Below are positions 1-8,502 of a DNA stretch of 64,000 nt, one piece after another. This DNA comes from Paracoccaceae bacterium (GTDB lineage Bacteria; Pseudomonadota; Alphaproteobacteria; Rhodobacterales; Rhodobacteraceae), in contig CP075370.1 in assembly GCA_019454225.1 (NCBI GenBank), forward strand, positions 3,900,001-3,964,000. Direction: 5' to 3'. A program made the position numbers and the translations under genes. Numbering within the stretch: the first letter of the stretch is position 1; every line of letters begins with the position of its first letter. The notes under the pieces are model-generated. The model did no database searches and had not been told where the DNA came from. It worked only from the letters and a program-made list of their open reading frames with translations.

Positions 1-129
1 CGGTGCCGCGTTGTCGTGGCCGTCTTCGGCGCGGGTGGTGACGAGCGCGATGGGCCGCGGGCCGACGAAGTTCGTCAGCAGGCGATAGCGGTCTTCGGGC
101 GGCAGGCTGGTGAAGTCGAACTGCATCAT
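1..129 (-). CDS. Flavin reductase-like (DIM6/NTAB) flavoprotein, N-terminal part only
   Basis: Partial gene running off the left edge, with about 43 residues visible. It begins MMQFDFTSLPPEDRYRL and continues with GPRPIALVTT, which resembles the conserved opening of flavin-reductase-like FMN-binding proteins (the family of flavoredoxin and short-chain flavin reductases). The start at 129 overlaps the stop of the upstream ATPase gene, and a second in-frame ATG lies at 126. It is therefore probably the last visible gene of the peptide-type ABC operon and translationally coupled to it. The substrate is unknown. A reductase next to an importer and an amidohydrolase would fit breakdown of an imported nitrogen compound, but that is inference. 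Confidence 0.7.
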   Translation of the reverse strand, partial: MMQFDFTSLPPEDRYRLLTNFVGPRPIALVTTRAEDGHDNAAP

Positions 130-1175
130 CCGGCCTTTCGTTGCGCCAGCGGGCCGACCTGGGCCTGCATCCGCGGTTGCATGGCAGGCGTTCCCGCGAG
201 GTGACAGCGCACCTGCGCCCGGCCATGGCGCGCGAAGTCCGGGGCCTCGGCGCGGCAGCGGTCGATGGCGAGCCGGCAGCGGGGGTTGAAGTGGCAGCCG
301 GGCGGCGGCGTGATGGGGTTCGGCACCTCGCCCGCCGGGCGGTCGGCGTCGCGGTTCTTCATCGAGATGTCGGGGACGGTATCGAGCAGCAGCCGGGTGT
401 AGGGATGCTGCGGGCGGGCGAAGATGTCGTCGGCGGGCGCGAGTTCGACCAGGCGGCCCAGATACATCACGCCGATCATGTCGGAGATGTAGTTCACCAC
501 GGCAAGGTCGTGGCTGATGAACAGGTAGGTCAGGCCCAGTTCGCGCTGAAGGTCGCGCATCAGGTTCAGGATCTGTGCCTGCACCGAGACGTCGAGCGCC
601 GATGTCGGCTCGTCGCAGACCAGGAACTCGGGCCTGGTCGAGATCGCGCGCGCGATCGAGATGCGCTGCCGCTGCCCGCCCGAGAACTCGTGCGGGAACT
701 TCTCGCCATCCGCGGCGGTCAGGCCGACGAATTCCAGCAGGCGGTCGACCTCTCGCCGGCGTGCGGCGGGGTCGGGATGGGTGCCGAAGGACAGCATCGG
801 TTCGCCGATGATCCGGGCCACGCGCCAGCGCGGATTGAGGCTGGCATAGGGGTCCTGAAAGATCATCTGCATGCGGCGGCGGGTGGCGGCGGGCTTGCCG
901 GCGGGCTGCCCCGCCAGTTCCTGGCCGTCGAAGCGGATGCTGCCCGCCGTGGGGCGGGTGAGGCCCATCATCAGCTTGGCCACGGTGGACTTGCCGCAAC
1001 CCGATTCCCCCACGAGGCTGAGCGTCCGGCCGCGCGGGATGACGAAATCGACGCCGTCGACGGCATGCACGAACTGCCGTCCGCCTCCCTCGATCAGGCG
1101 GTTGAGCAGCGGGCGCGACAGGTCGAAGGTCTTTTTCAGACCGGCGACCTCGACCAGGTTCGGAGTGTCGGTCAT
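126..1175 (-). CDS. Peptide/nickel-type ABC transporter ATPase (DppF/OppF-like)
   Basis: Cytoplasmic ATPase of a family-5 solute importer, 349 aa. Visible motifs are Walker A GESGCGKST at residues 56-64, Q-loop FQDPYASLNP near 103, signature FSGGQRQR near 170, and Walker B FLVCDEPTSALD. The C-terminal oligo_HPY domain carries a PRC...C cysteine pattern typical of DppD/DppF pairs. The SxNPR after the Q-loop and the length near 350 aa favour the F subunit. The ATG at 1175 is chosen because it gives a standard N-terminus and overlaps the stop of the preceding ATPase gene by 4 bp. It should pair with the other ATPase at 1172-2140. The substrate cannot be read from the ATPase. Confidence 0.93.
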   Translation of the reverse strand: MTDTPNLVEVAGLKKTFDLSRPLLNRLIEGGGRQFVHAVDGVDFVIPRGRTLSLVGESGCGKSTVAKLMMGLTRPTAGSIRFDGQELAGQPAGKPAATRRRMQMIFQDPYASLNPRWRVARIIGEPMLSFGTHPDPAARRREVDRLLEFVGLTAADGEKFPHEFSGGQRQRISIARAISTRPEFLVCDEPTSALDVSVQAQILNLMRDLQRELGLTYLFISHDLAVVNYISDMIGVMYLGRLVELAPADDIFARPQHPYTRLLLDTVPDISMKNRDADRPAGEVPNPITPPPGCHFNPRCRLAIDRCRAEAPDFARHGRAQVRCHLAGTPAMQPRMQAQVGPLAQRKAG

Positions 1176-2140
1176 GCGGGAACCTCTTCCGTCAGGTGGC
1201 AGGCGGTGGCGCGCGCGCCCGTGGTGACAAGCTCGGGGCGGATCGTGGCGCAGCGGTCGATGCGGCGGGGGCAGCGCGGGGCGAAGGCGCAGCCCGCGGG
1301 ACGGTTGGCGGGCCGGGGCATCGCGCCCTCGATCTGCGGCAGGCGATCGGGACGCGGGCCGATGCGGGGGATCGAGGCCATCAGGCCGGCGGTGTAGGGA
1401 TGGCGCGGGCTTTCCAGAACCTCGGCCACCGCGCCGACCTCGACCAGCCGCCCGGCATACATCACCGCCACCCGGTCGGCGGTTTCGGCGATCACCCCCA
1501 TGTCGTGGGTGACGAGGATCACCGCCGCGCCGGTTTCGCGGGTGAGCCTGCGCAGGAGCGCGATGATCTGCGCCTGCACGCTGACATCGAGCGCGGTCGT
1601 GGGTTCGTCGGCGATGATCAGCCGCGGTTCGGCGCAGAGCGCCAGCGCGATCACCACGCGCTGCCGCATGCCGCCGGAATACTGGTGCGGGTAGGTGTCG
1701 ATGCGTTTCTCGGGGGCCGGGATGCCGACGCGGCGCAGCCAGTCGATTGCGCGTTCGCGGGCTTCCGCCCGGGACAGCGGCAGGTGGGTGCGGATGGTCT
1801 CGACCAGCTGCTCGCCCACGGTCAGCACCGGGTTGAGGCTGGTCAGCGGGTCCTGGAAGATCGCGCCGATGCGGCGGCCGCGGATGCGGCGCATCGCGTC
1901 GGGGGACAGGTTGTCGATGCGTTGCCCCTCGAGCAGGATGCGGCCCCCGGCGATGCGGCCGGGCGGTTCGATCAGGCCGATGATGGCGGCGCCCGTCATC
2001 GACTTGCCCGCGCCGCTTTCGCCGACCATTCCGAGGATCTCGCCGGGGGCGACGGTCAGGGTGACGTCCTCGATGGCATTGGTGCTGCCGGTGCGCGACG
2101 GGAAGGCGACGGTGAGGTTCTCGACGGAAAGCAGGGTCAT
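1172..2140 (-). CDS. Peptide/nickel-type ABC transporter ATPase (DppD/OppD-like)
   Basis: Second ATPase of the same importer, 322 aa. Walker A GESGAGKS lies at residues 40-47, Q-loop IFQDPLTSLNP near 103, signature YSGGMRQRV near 155, Walker B LIIADEPTTALD, and H-loop VTHDMGVIAE. The C-terminus has the CAFAPRCPRRIDRC cysteine cluster of oligo_HPY domains. The gene ends by overlapping the next ATPase start (4 bp) and begins 6 bp after the permease stop, so the five transport genes form one tight operon. This is the family-typical D subunit that heterodimerises with the F subunit. Confidence 0.93.
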   Translation of the reverse strand: MTLLSVENLTVAFPSRTGSTNAIEDVTLTVAPGEILGMVGESGAGKSMTGAAIIGLIEPPGRIAGGRILLEGQRIDNLSPDAMRRIRGRRIGAIFQDPLTSLNPVLTVGEQLVETIRTHLPLSRAEARERAIDWLRRVGIPAPEKRIDTYPHQYSGGMRQRVVIALALCAEPRLIIADEPTTALDVSVQAQIIALLRRLTRETGAAVILVTHDMGVIAETADRVAVMYAGRLVEVGAVAEVLESPRHPYTAGLMASIPRIGPRPDRLPQIEGAMPRPANRPAGCAFAPRCPRRIDRCATIRPELVTTGARATACHLTEEVPA

Positions 2141-2146
2141 GGCGGG

Positions 2147-3070
2147 TTACCTCAGCTTCGGGTTCAGCGCGTCGCGCAGCCAGTCGCCCATCAGGTTGAC
2201 GGCAAGGACCAGCACGACAAGGACGACGGAGGGAAAGATCACCACCCACCAGATGCCCGAGAACAGGTATTCGTTCCCGATGCGGATGAGGGTGCCGAGC
2301 GAGGGCTGGGTGGCGGGCATGCCGACGCCCAGGAAGGACAGCGTCGCCTCGGTCAGCACGGCCATGCCGAGGTTGATCGTGGCGATGACGAGGACCGGGC
2401 CCAGGACATTGGGCAGGATGTGGTGCCACATGATGCCCGCGCCCGAGACGCCGTTGATGCGCGCGGCCTGCACGTATTCCTTCTGCCGCTCGACCATGGT
2501 CGAGCCGCGCACGGTGCGGGCGTACTGCACCCAGTTGGTCAGCCCGATGGCGAGGATCAGCACCCAGATCGCCGCCTCCTGGTGCTGCGAGGGGGGCAGG
2601 ATGCCGCGGGCGATGCCGTTGACCAGAAGCGCCACGAGGATCGCGGGGAAGCTGAGCAGGATGTCGGCGAAGCGCATGATCGCGCCGTCGATCCAGCCGC
2701 CCACGAAGCCGCCCAGCAGCCCCAGCGAGATGCCGATGGCGGCGGCCAGCGCGACGCTGGCAAAGCCCACCAGCAGCGACAGGCGCAGGCCGTAGAGGAT
2801 GGAGGAATAGACATCGCGCGCCTGGGTGTCGGTGCCCAGCAGATAGCGCGGGTCGCCGCCGTCGACCCAGGCCGGGGGCAGTTCGCTGTCGAACAGGCTG
2901 AGCTGCGAGATGTCATAGGGGTTCTGCGTCGCCAGAAGGGGGGCAAGCGCCGCGGCAGCGAACAGGATGACGATCAGCACGGCGGAGATGCGCGCGGTCC
3001 AGGACCGGCGGAAGCTCCAGCCGACATCGCTGGCCCAGACGCGGGCGAGGGGTGAGAGGGCTGCGGACAT
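2147..3070 (-). CDS. ABC transporter permease (DppC/OppC-like)
   Basis: Inner-membrane permease, 307 aa. It has an N-terminal cytoplasmic tail with FRRSW, a first membrane helix (residues about 28-46), a periplasmic stretch containing YLLGTDTQARDV (the LGTDxxGRD-like signature of DppC proteins), then five further helices. The coupling loop EYVQAARINGVSGAGIMWHHILPN near residues 195-220 is the EAA motif that contacts the ATPases. It forms the heterodimeric pore with the DppB-like permease, whose stop is 16 bp upstream. The length and signature are typical of the family. Confidence 0.92.
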   Translation of the reverse strand: MSAALSPLARVWASDVGWSFRRSWTARISAVLIVILFAAAALAPLLATQNPYDISQLSLFDSELPPAWVDGGDPRYLLGTDTQARDVYSSILYGLRLSLLVGFASVALAAAIGISLGLLGGFVGGWIDGAIMRFADILLSFPAILVALLVNGIARGILPPSQHQEAAIWVLILAIGLTNWVQYARTVRGSTMVERQKEYVQAARINGVSGAGIMWHHILPNVLGPVLVIATINLGMAVLTEATLSFLGVGMPATQPSLGTLIRIGNEYLFSGIWWVVIFPSVVLVVLVLAVNLMGDWLRDALNPKLR

Positions 3071-3086
3071 GGCGTGGCTCCTGCGG

Positions 3087-4070
3087 TCAGTGCGCGGCGC
3101 GCGTGCCTTCGACGCGCAGGCGCGGGTCGAGCACGGCGTAGAGCAGATCGACGGTGGTGTTGATGACGACGAAGATCAGGCTGACGAGCACCAGATAGGC
3201 GGCCATCACCGGCACGTCGCCGAAGCTGACGGCCTGGATGAACAGGGCGCCCATCCCCGGCCACTGGAACACCGTTTCGGTGATGATCGCGAAGGCGATC
3301 AGTCCGCCAAGCTGAAGCCCGAAGATCGTGATCACCGGGATCAGGGTGTTCTTCAGCGCATGGCGAAAGTGGATCGAGCGGTCGGACAGGCCGCGGGCGC
3401 GGGCGAACTTGATGTAGTCGGTGCGCAGCACCTCCATCATCTCGGCCCGGACAAGGCGCATGATCAGGGTCAGCTGGAACAGGCAGAGCATGACCGAGGG
3501 CAGGATCAGCGCCTTGAGCCCCGAGACGGTGAGGAACCCGGTGGACCACCATCCGATGTCGATCACGGTGCCGCGCCCGAAGGACGGCAGCCATCCGAGC
3601 CAGACCGAAAACACCAGGATCAGCAGGATGCCGGTGACGAAGGTGGGCAGCGAGATGCCGACGAGCGAGATGAATTGCAGCGTCTGGGTTGACAGGCTGC
3701 GCGGTCGCAGCGCCGTCAGGATGCCCAGCGGGATGCCGAGGAGCAGCGACAGCCCCGCCGCCACCAGGACGAGTTCGGCGGTCGCCGGGAACCGTTCGGC
3801 CAGCAGGGTCGACACCGGGCGGGCGTTGCGCCAGGACAGGCCGAAATCGCCCTGCGCGGCGCGGACCACGAAGCGCCCGTACTGCACGTAGAGCGGCTGG
3901 TCGAGGCCCAGCCTTTCGCGCACGGCGTCGCGTTCCTCGGTGCTGGCGTTCTCGGCCACCATCGAGTTCACGGGGTCGCCCATGAAGCGGAACATCATGA
4001 AGGCGATCAGCGCGACGGCAAGCATCACGAAGACCGACTGGACGATGCGGCGGATCAGAAAGCCGAGCAT
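3087..4070 (-). CDS. ABC transporter permease (DppB/OppB-like)
   Basis: Inner-membrane permease, 327 aa, with the classic opening MLGFLIRRIVQSVFVMLAV, in which the first helix starts at residue 3. It continues with GDPVNSMV and RLGLDQPLYVQYGRFV, the periplasmic signature of DppB/GsiC-type permeases. Five more helices follow, and an EAA loop YIKFARARGLSDRSIHFRHALKN (split here by position, near 228-250) contacts the ATPases. A strong stem-loop (4097-4121) separates it from the upstream binding-protein gene, which probably lowers permease expression relative to the binding protein. Confidence 0.92.
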   Translation of the reverse strand: MLGFLIRRIVQSVFVMLAVALIAFMMFRFMGDPVNSMVAENASTEERDAVRERLGLDQPLYVQYGRFVVRAAQGDFGLSWRNARPVSTLLAERFPATAELVLVAAGLSLLLGIPLGILTALRPRSLSTQTLQFISLVGISLPTFVTGILLILVFSVWLGWLPSFGRGTVIDIGWWSTGFLTVSGLKALILPSVMLCLFQLTLIMRLVRAEMMEVLRTDYIKFARARGLSDRSIHFRHALKNTLIPVITIFGLQLGGLIAFAIITETVFQWPGMGALFIQAVSFGDVPVMAAYLVLVSLIFVVINTTVDLLYAVLDPRLRVEGTRAAH

Positions 4071-4096
4071 GGCATCACCTCGTTCCGGCGGGAAAT

Positions 4097-4121
4097 GGGC
4101 CGCGCGTCCGGCGCGCGGCCC
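4097..4121 (-). promoter_or_regulatory. Intercistronic stem-loop after the binding-protein gene
   Basis: Perfect 10-bp inverted repeat GGGCCGCGCG / CGCGCGGCCC with a 5-base loop. It starts 8 bp past the binding-protein stop codon and ends before the permease start at 4070. No T-tract follows. In ABC operons such as mal, hairpins at this place protect the binding-protein message and reduce downstream expression; that role is inferred here. Confidence 0.6.
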
Positions 4122-4128
4122 CGGGGGA

Positions 4129-5694
4129 TCAGGGGTTTACCCGTGCATACCACAGGCGGACCAGATCGTCGGCGGCCTGCGGCACCTCGACCTTGTCGCT
4201 GGCGGCCCAGGACAGCGGCTGCTGGTGGACGGGCAGCCATGCGATGTCGGCCTTGGCGAGCATCAGCGCCTCGATCATCATCGCCTGGCGCTTTTCCTCG
4301 TCGATCTCGACCGCGACGGCGCGGGTCAGTTCATCGACCCTGGGGTTGGAATAGCCCGAGGGGGTGAAGGTGCCGTATTCGCCACCGGGGGTGGCGAGCA
4401 TCGCCGAGAGCACCGAGAAGCCGTCGAGCATGGGCAGCGTGGCCCAGCCCAGCATGAACATGTCGACCTTGCGTTCATCGACCTTCTGGAAGTGGATCTG
4501 GCGCGGTTCGGTCACGAGGCGGGGTTCCAGCCCGACCTGGCTGAGCATCGCCGCCATGGCCTGGCAGATGCCCTCGTCGTTCACGTAGCGGTCGTTCGGG
4601 CAGTTCAGGTTGAAGGCGAAGCCGTCGGCATAGCCCGCCTCGGCCAGCAGCGCGCGCGCCTTGTCCTGGTCGAAGGGCAGGCGTTCGTCCATCGCGTCGG
4701 TGAAGCCCTTGACCTCGGGCGCGATCAGCGAACCGGTGACCCGCGACTTGCCGCGCATGATGCGGTCGCGGATCAGGTCCATGTTGATGGCGTGGTAGAT
4801 CGCCTGGCGCACCCGGAGGTCAGCCAGCGGGTTGCCCTCGACATTGCCGTCGTTCAGCGCGGGGCCCATGTTGAAGCCCATCATGATGCTGCGCAGGCCG
4901 GGGTTTTCCAGCATCCGCACGCCGGGGGCGGCGTCGATGCGCGCGGCATCCTGCAGCGGCGCGGGCTCGATCAGGTCGATCTCGCCGGACAGGAGCGCCG
5001 CGACGCGGGTGGCGGCCGAGGCGATCGGCGAATGCTCGATGCGGGTCAGGTTGTGCTGCGGCGTGTCCCACCAGGTCTCGTTGGCGACCAGGACGTTCAG
5101 CGCATCGGGGCGGCGGCTTTCCAGACGGAAGGGGCCGGTGCCGTTGGCGTTGTTGGTGGTATGGCCCTCCTCGCCGCGACTGGCGTCGATGGGGGCGGTC
5201 GCGCCATGGGTTTCCAGCCAGCCGGAATCCAGCACGAAGATGTTCGTCAGGTAGTTGTTCAGGAGCGGCGTCGGCCCCTCCATCACCAGGTCGACCGTCA
5301 GGTCGTCGACCTTTTCTACCGCCTTGAGGCCGGGCAGGTTGCCGCGCAGCGGCGATTTGGGATCGACGGCGCGCATCAGCGAGATCGCCACGTCATCGGC
5401 GTCGAGCGCCTCGCCGCCGTGGAAGGTGACGCCCTCGCGCAGGAAGAACCGGATGCGGTTCGGCTCGATCATTTCCCAGCGGGTGGCGAGTGCGGGCTCG
5501 ATGTTCAGGTCGGCGTCGTAGCGCACCAGCGGTTCGTAGATGTGATGCGTGAAGATGTTGGTGAAGCTGTCGGTCACCGCATGGGGATCGAGCCCGTAGA
5601 CATCGCGCGCGGTGGCATAGCGCAGCGTCTCGGCGCTGACCCCCGACGCAAGAAGCGTCGCGAGCGTGGCGGAAGTGATCAGTGGGCGCAGCAT
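4129..5694 (-). CDS. Peptide/nickel-family (family 5) periplasmic solute-binding protein
   Basis: Exported binding protein, 521 aa from the ATG at 5694. The signal peptide is MLRPLITSATLATLLASGVSA, with cleavage after ASGVSA. The mature part starts ETLRYATARDVYGLDPHAV, the standard opening of SBP_bac_5 proteins, and contains the family motif RWEMIEPNRIRFFLREGVTFHGG (read in parts near 80-105). A longer reading frame upstream (to 5769) lacks a signal sequence at its start and is rejected. It delivers the substrate to the permeases encoded downstream. It is divergent from a GntR regulator, which likely controls it. Candidate ligands are peptides, opines or nitrogen heterocycles. Confidence 0.92.
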   Translation of the reverse strand: MLRPLITSATLATLLASGVSAETLRYATARDVYGLDPHAVTDSFTNIFTHHIYEPLVRYDADLNIEPALATRWEMIEPNRIRFFLREGVTFHGGEALDADDVAISLMRAVDPKSPLRGNLPGLKAVEKVDDLTVDLVMEGPTPLLNNYLTNIFVLDSGWLETHGATAPIDASRGEEGHTTNNANGTGPFRLESRRPDALNVLVANETWWDTPQHNLTRIEHSPIASAATRVAALLSGEIDLIEPAPLQDAARIDAAPGVRMLENPGLRSIMMGFNMGPALNDGNVEGNPLADLRVRQAIYHAINMDLIRDRIMRGKSRVTGSLIAPEVKGFTDAMDERLPFDQDKARALLAEAGYADGFAFNLNCPNDRYVNDEGICQAMAAMLSQVGLEPRLVTEPRQIHFQKVDERKVDMFMLGWATLPMLDGFSVLSAMLATPGGEYGTFTPSGYSNPRVDELTRAVAVEIDEEKRQAMMIEALMLAKADIAWLPVHQQPLSWAASDKVEVPQAADDLVRLWYARVNP

Positions 5695-5785
5695 GGTCGG
5701 TCTCCCCGTTGTGCGTTGCGGCAACGCGAGCCCTGCGTGCGGTGCAGGGCGGCGATGCATATATTGCAAACATACGGCTGACTTT

Positions 5786-5795
5786 TTGTCTACAA
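5786..5795. promoter_or_regulatory. Candidate GntR (FadR-type) operator in divergent promoter region
   Basis: TTGT-CT-ACAA is a perfect 4+2+4 inverted repeat that fits the t.GT..AC.a shape of FadR-subfamily GntR sites. It lies in the 187-bp AT-rich gap between the binding-protein gene and the divergent GntR gene. A second symmetric stretch, TGCATATATTGCA, is just to the left (about 5757-5769). Binding is inferred from position and symmetry only. Confidence 0.4.
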
Positions 5796-5881
5796 TTTTT
5801 TATCAGTCTCGGAACAGAAATGTTGACTTTGGCCGCGCGAGGCGCGAATCTGATGCAATATCAGTGGCGGAGGCTGTTTCG

Positions 5882-6568
5882 ATGAGCGAAACCGAAACCA
5901 TGGGCGAGGCGCCGCATACGGCGATCTACAACCGGATCTGGCAGTCGATCGCCGAGCGGAAGCTGAAGCCGGGCACCCGACTCAAGGAAGAGCAGCTGGC
6001 CGAGATCTTTTCGGTCAGCCGGGCCCGGGTGCGGCAGGCGCTTGCCGCACTCGAGCGCGACGGGCTGGTGACGCTGGTGCCGAACCGGGGCGCCTTCGTG
6101 TCGCAGCCCTCGATCGAGGAGGCGCGCGACATCTTCTTTGCACGGCGCACCATCGAGGCGCGGCTGGTCGAGCGGCTGTGCGCCGCACCCGCGCCCGAGG
6201 CCATCGCGCGGCTGCGCGCCCATGTGGCCGAGGAACGCGCGGCGGGGCTGCGCGGCGACACCAAGGCCTGCGTGCGGCTGTCCGGGGGGTTTCACCTTCT
6301 GGTGGGGGAACTGGCGGGATCGCCCTATCTGTGGGACGTGCTGCGTGACCTGGTATCACGCACCTCGCTGATCGTCGCCATGTACCAGACCCGCAGCCAG
6401 GCCGAATGCGGCCCGGACGAACACGACGGCATCGTGACGGCCATCGCGGCGGGCGACGCGGCGCGGGCGCGGCACCTGATGGACCATCATATCGACCATC
6501 TGGAGGGGCAGCTTGACCTGACGGGGGCCGACGACGGCCCGACCGACCTGCGCGAGATGCTGCTGTGA
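5882..6568 (+). CDS. GntR-family transcriptional regulator (FadR/FCD subfamily)
   Basis: DNA-binding regulator of 228 aa. The N-terminal winged helix spans residues about 10-75 and includes RIWQSIAERKLKPGTRLKEEQLA and SVSRARVRQALAALERDGLV. The C-terminal all-helical FCD domain (about 85-215) carries HLLVGELAGS and the late histidines HxxxDH that normally hold a metal or ligand. The ATG at 5882 is chosen because it precedes the first helix by a usual distance; the frame stays open upstream without a good start. It is divergent from the ABC importer and overlaps the amidohydrolase by 4 bp, so it probably senses the imported compound or its product. Confidence 0.9.
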   Translation: MSETETMGEAPHTAIYNRIWQSIAERKLKPGTRLKEEQLAEIFSVSRARVRQALAALERDGLVTLVPNRGAFVSQPSIEEARDIFFARRTIEARLVERLCAAPAPEAIARLRAHVAEERAAGLRGDTKACVRLSGGFHLLVGELAGSPYLWDVLRDLVSRTSLIVAMYQTRSQAECGPDEHDGIVTAIAAGDAARARHLMDHHIDHLEGQLDLTGADDGPTDLREMLL

Positions 6569-8007
6569 CCGGGGTCGTGCATGACCTGGTGCTGTGCTGT
6601 GCGACGGTCGTTACGGTCGATCCGTCGCGGCGGGTGCTGGAGGACGGCTGGATCGCGGTGGACGGCGACCGGATCGCGGCCCTGGGCACCGGCCCGGCCC
6701 CTGCCGCGCGCCGCCGGATCGACCGGCCCGGGCTGATCGCCCTGCCCGGCCTGATCGACGCGCATTCCCACGCGGGCCACGGGCTTGTCCGGGCGGCGGG
6801 GGATGGCGACGGCGACCTGTGGTTCCGCATCTGCGCCGACATCTACGCGGGCGTGGCGACGCCCGAATTCTGGCGGGCCGAGGCGCAGCTGGCGCAGCTG
6901 GAGCGTATCCAGTCGGGCGTGACGACGGCGATGACGCTGCTGGGCGGCGGCGCCGACGTGATGCGGACCGACACCGCCGAGGCGGGCGACGCGCATTGCG
7001 CGGTGACACGGGCATCCGGCCTGCGCACGATCCTTGCGGTCGGGCCGGGGCGCCTGCCGTTCCCGCTGCATTTCGGGCCGGACCGGCGCGCGGTGTCCTT
7101 CGACACGCAGATGGCGGTGTCGGCCGACCTGATCGCGCGGCACGACGACGTGCTGGCGGAACGGACCGGCGTGGCGCTGACCATGCCGGTCTATACGGCC
7201 GAGCACCTGGCGGCGCATGACGCCGAGATCCGCGCGATGTCGCGGGCGGTGCGGGCCATGCAGGACGCCACCGGCGTGATCCTGACGCAGGACGGGCACC
7301 GGTCGGGATCGGTGGCCGTGGCGCAGGATCTGGGCATCCTGTCGCCGCGCGCGGCGCTTGGCCACAGCATCGACCTGACGCCCGAGGATTTCGCCGCGCT
7401 GCGCGCAACCGGCGCCAGCATCATCCACAACCCCTCGGCCATCATGTCGATCAGCGGGCGCTGCCCGGTGCCCGAACTGATCGAGGCGGGCATCAACGTC
7501 TGCATCGCGTCGGATGCCGGGGCGCCGGACCGGGGGCATGACATGTTCCGCCACATGGCGCAGGCCATGCACTACCACCGCCGCCATTTCCGCGATGCCG
7601 CCGTGCTGCCCGAGGGCAAGGTGCTGGAGATGTGCACGATCGACGCGGCGCGCGCGATCGGGCTCGAGCGCGACCTCGGCTCGATCGAGCCGGGCAAGAA
7701 GGCCGATATCGTGCTGCTGGACGGGCGCAGGCCGCACCTGTGGCCGCCGGTCATGGCGCTGAACCGGATCACGCATTTCGCCGGGGCGGCGGATGTGGAC
7801 ACGGTCGTGGTGGACGGCCGGGTGATCATGGAGGCGCGGCAGGTCGCGACGCTGGACGCGGATGCGGTGCTGGAAACCGCCCGGGCCGAGGCCGACCGCG
7901 TGTTCGCCATGGCGGGCCATGACGCCGCGCGGGCCGAGGGCGCCGACCTCTGGGGCCGCGCCAGCCGGCACAAGGGCGCGTTCCGCGCCGCCGGATCGAC
8001 GGAATAG
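6565..8007 (+). CDS. TRZ/ATZ-type amidohydrolase (amidohydrolase superfamily)
   Basis: Metal-dependent hydrolase or deaminase, 480 aa, starting at a GTG that overlaps the GntR stop. The small beta-sandwich part has VTVDPSRRVLEDGWIAVDG. The metal motif LIDAHSHAGH gives H67 and H69, with later GHSIDLTPEDF and IASDAGAP (the catalytic Asp). IEPGKKADIVLLDG closes the domain, as in guanine, methylthioadenosine and atrazine-type deaminases. The motif at residue 245 reads ILTQDGH where many relatives have H-x-E, so the substrate is unclear. Coupled to a GntR gene and opposite an importer, it likely acts on the imported compound. Confidence 0.85.
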   Translation: MTGVVHDLVLCCATVVTVDPSRRVLEDGWIAVDGDRIAALGTGPAPAARRRIDRPGLIALPGLIDAHSHAGHGLVRAAGDGDGDLWFRICADIYAGVATPEFWRAEAQLAQLERIQSGVTTAMTLLGGGADVMRTDTAEAGDAHCAVTRASGLRTILAVGPGRLPFPLHFGPDRRAVSFDTQMAVSADLIARHDDVLAERTGVALTMPVYTAEHLAAHDAEIRAMSRAVRAMQDATGVILTQDGHRSGSVAVAQDLGILSPRAALGHSIDLTPEDFAALRATGASIIHNPSAIMSISGRCPVPELIEAGINVCIASDAGAPDRGHDMFRHMAQAMHYHRRHFRDAAVLPEGKVLEMCTIDAARAIGLERDLGSIEPGKKADIVLLDGRRPHLWPPVMALNRITHFAGAADVDTVVVDGRVIMEARQVATLDADAVLETARAEADRVFAMAGHDAARAEGADLWGRASRHKGAFRAAGSTE

Positions 8008-8016
8008 CCGCCCCGG

Positions 8017-8502
8017 TCAGCCCGCCAGGGCGGCCAGCGCGGCGGCGGCAAGCCGGTCGGGCGGCTCGGCCGAGGTCAGGGTGAAGCCGCGCTCGTCGGG
8101 CATCAGGGGCTCCAGCGTGGCAAGCTGGCTGTCCAGCAGCGCGGGCGGCATGAAATGGTCCTGCCGCAGCGCCATCCGGTCGCGCAGCACCGCGACGGGC
8201 GGCGCGAGATGCACGAAGACCAGCGGTCCTGCGGCGCTCAGCCGGTCGCGGTAGGTCCGGCGCAGCGCCGAACAGGACAGCACGACCGGGCCGGGCGATA
8301 CCGCCAGACGGTCGGCCAGCGCGGCCAGCCAGGGTGCGCGGTCGGCATCGGTCAGCGGAATGCCCGCCGCCATCCGCGCGCGGTTTCCGGGCGGATGCAG
8401 GTCGTCGCCCTCGAGGAACACCGCGCCGAGATGGCGGGCCAGCGCGGCGCCGAGGGTGGACTTGCCGCAGCCGCAGACGCCCATCACCACCACATGCCGC
8501 AT
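8017..8502 (-). CDS. gntK: Gluconokinase
   Basis: Phosphorylates gluconate to 6-phosphogluconate in the cytosol, feeding the Entner-Doudoroff route. It is 161 aa, the usual size. The P-loop GVCGCGKST starts at residue 8, followed by FLEGDDLHPPGNRARMAAGIPLTD (read in parts, residues 27-50). It also has the PWL segment and CSALRRTYRDRL near 98-110, which are diagnostic for GntK/IdnK kinases. The ATG at 8502 places the P-loop as in family members. Its start overlaps the stop of a possible small peptide gene. The neighbouring amidohydrolase converges 9 bp away. No gluconate transporter is near. Confidence 0.92.
   Translation of the reverse strand: MRHVVVMGVCGCGKSTLGAALARHLGAVFLEGDDLHPPGNRARMAAGIPLTDADRAPWLAALADRLAVSPGPVVLSCSALRRTYRDRLSAAGPLVFVHLAPPVAVLRDRMALRQDHFMPPALLDSQLATLEPLMPDERGFTLTSAEPPDRLAAAALAALAG

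Noticed and set aside
1176..2429. Upstream extension of the DppF-like ATPase frame
   Set aside because: It runs through the other ATPase gene and its permease; ATG 1175 gives a normal N-terminus and a 4-bp overlap.
1196..3055. Long open frame (over 600 codons) on the plus strand
   Set aside because: It is antisense to well-supported ATPase and permease genes, has no domain or signal, and shows the H/R/G/A-rich composition of mirror frames in GC-rich DNA.
3940..5781. Long plus-strand frame opposite the binding-protein gene
   Set aside because: Same mirror-frame effect; the minus-strand protein has a signal peptide and family motifs.
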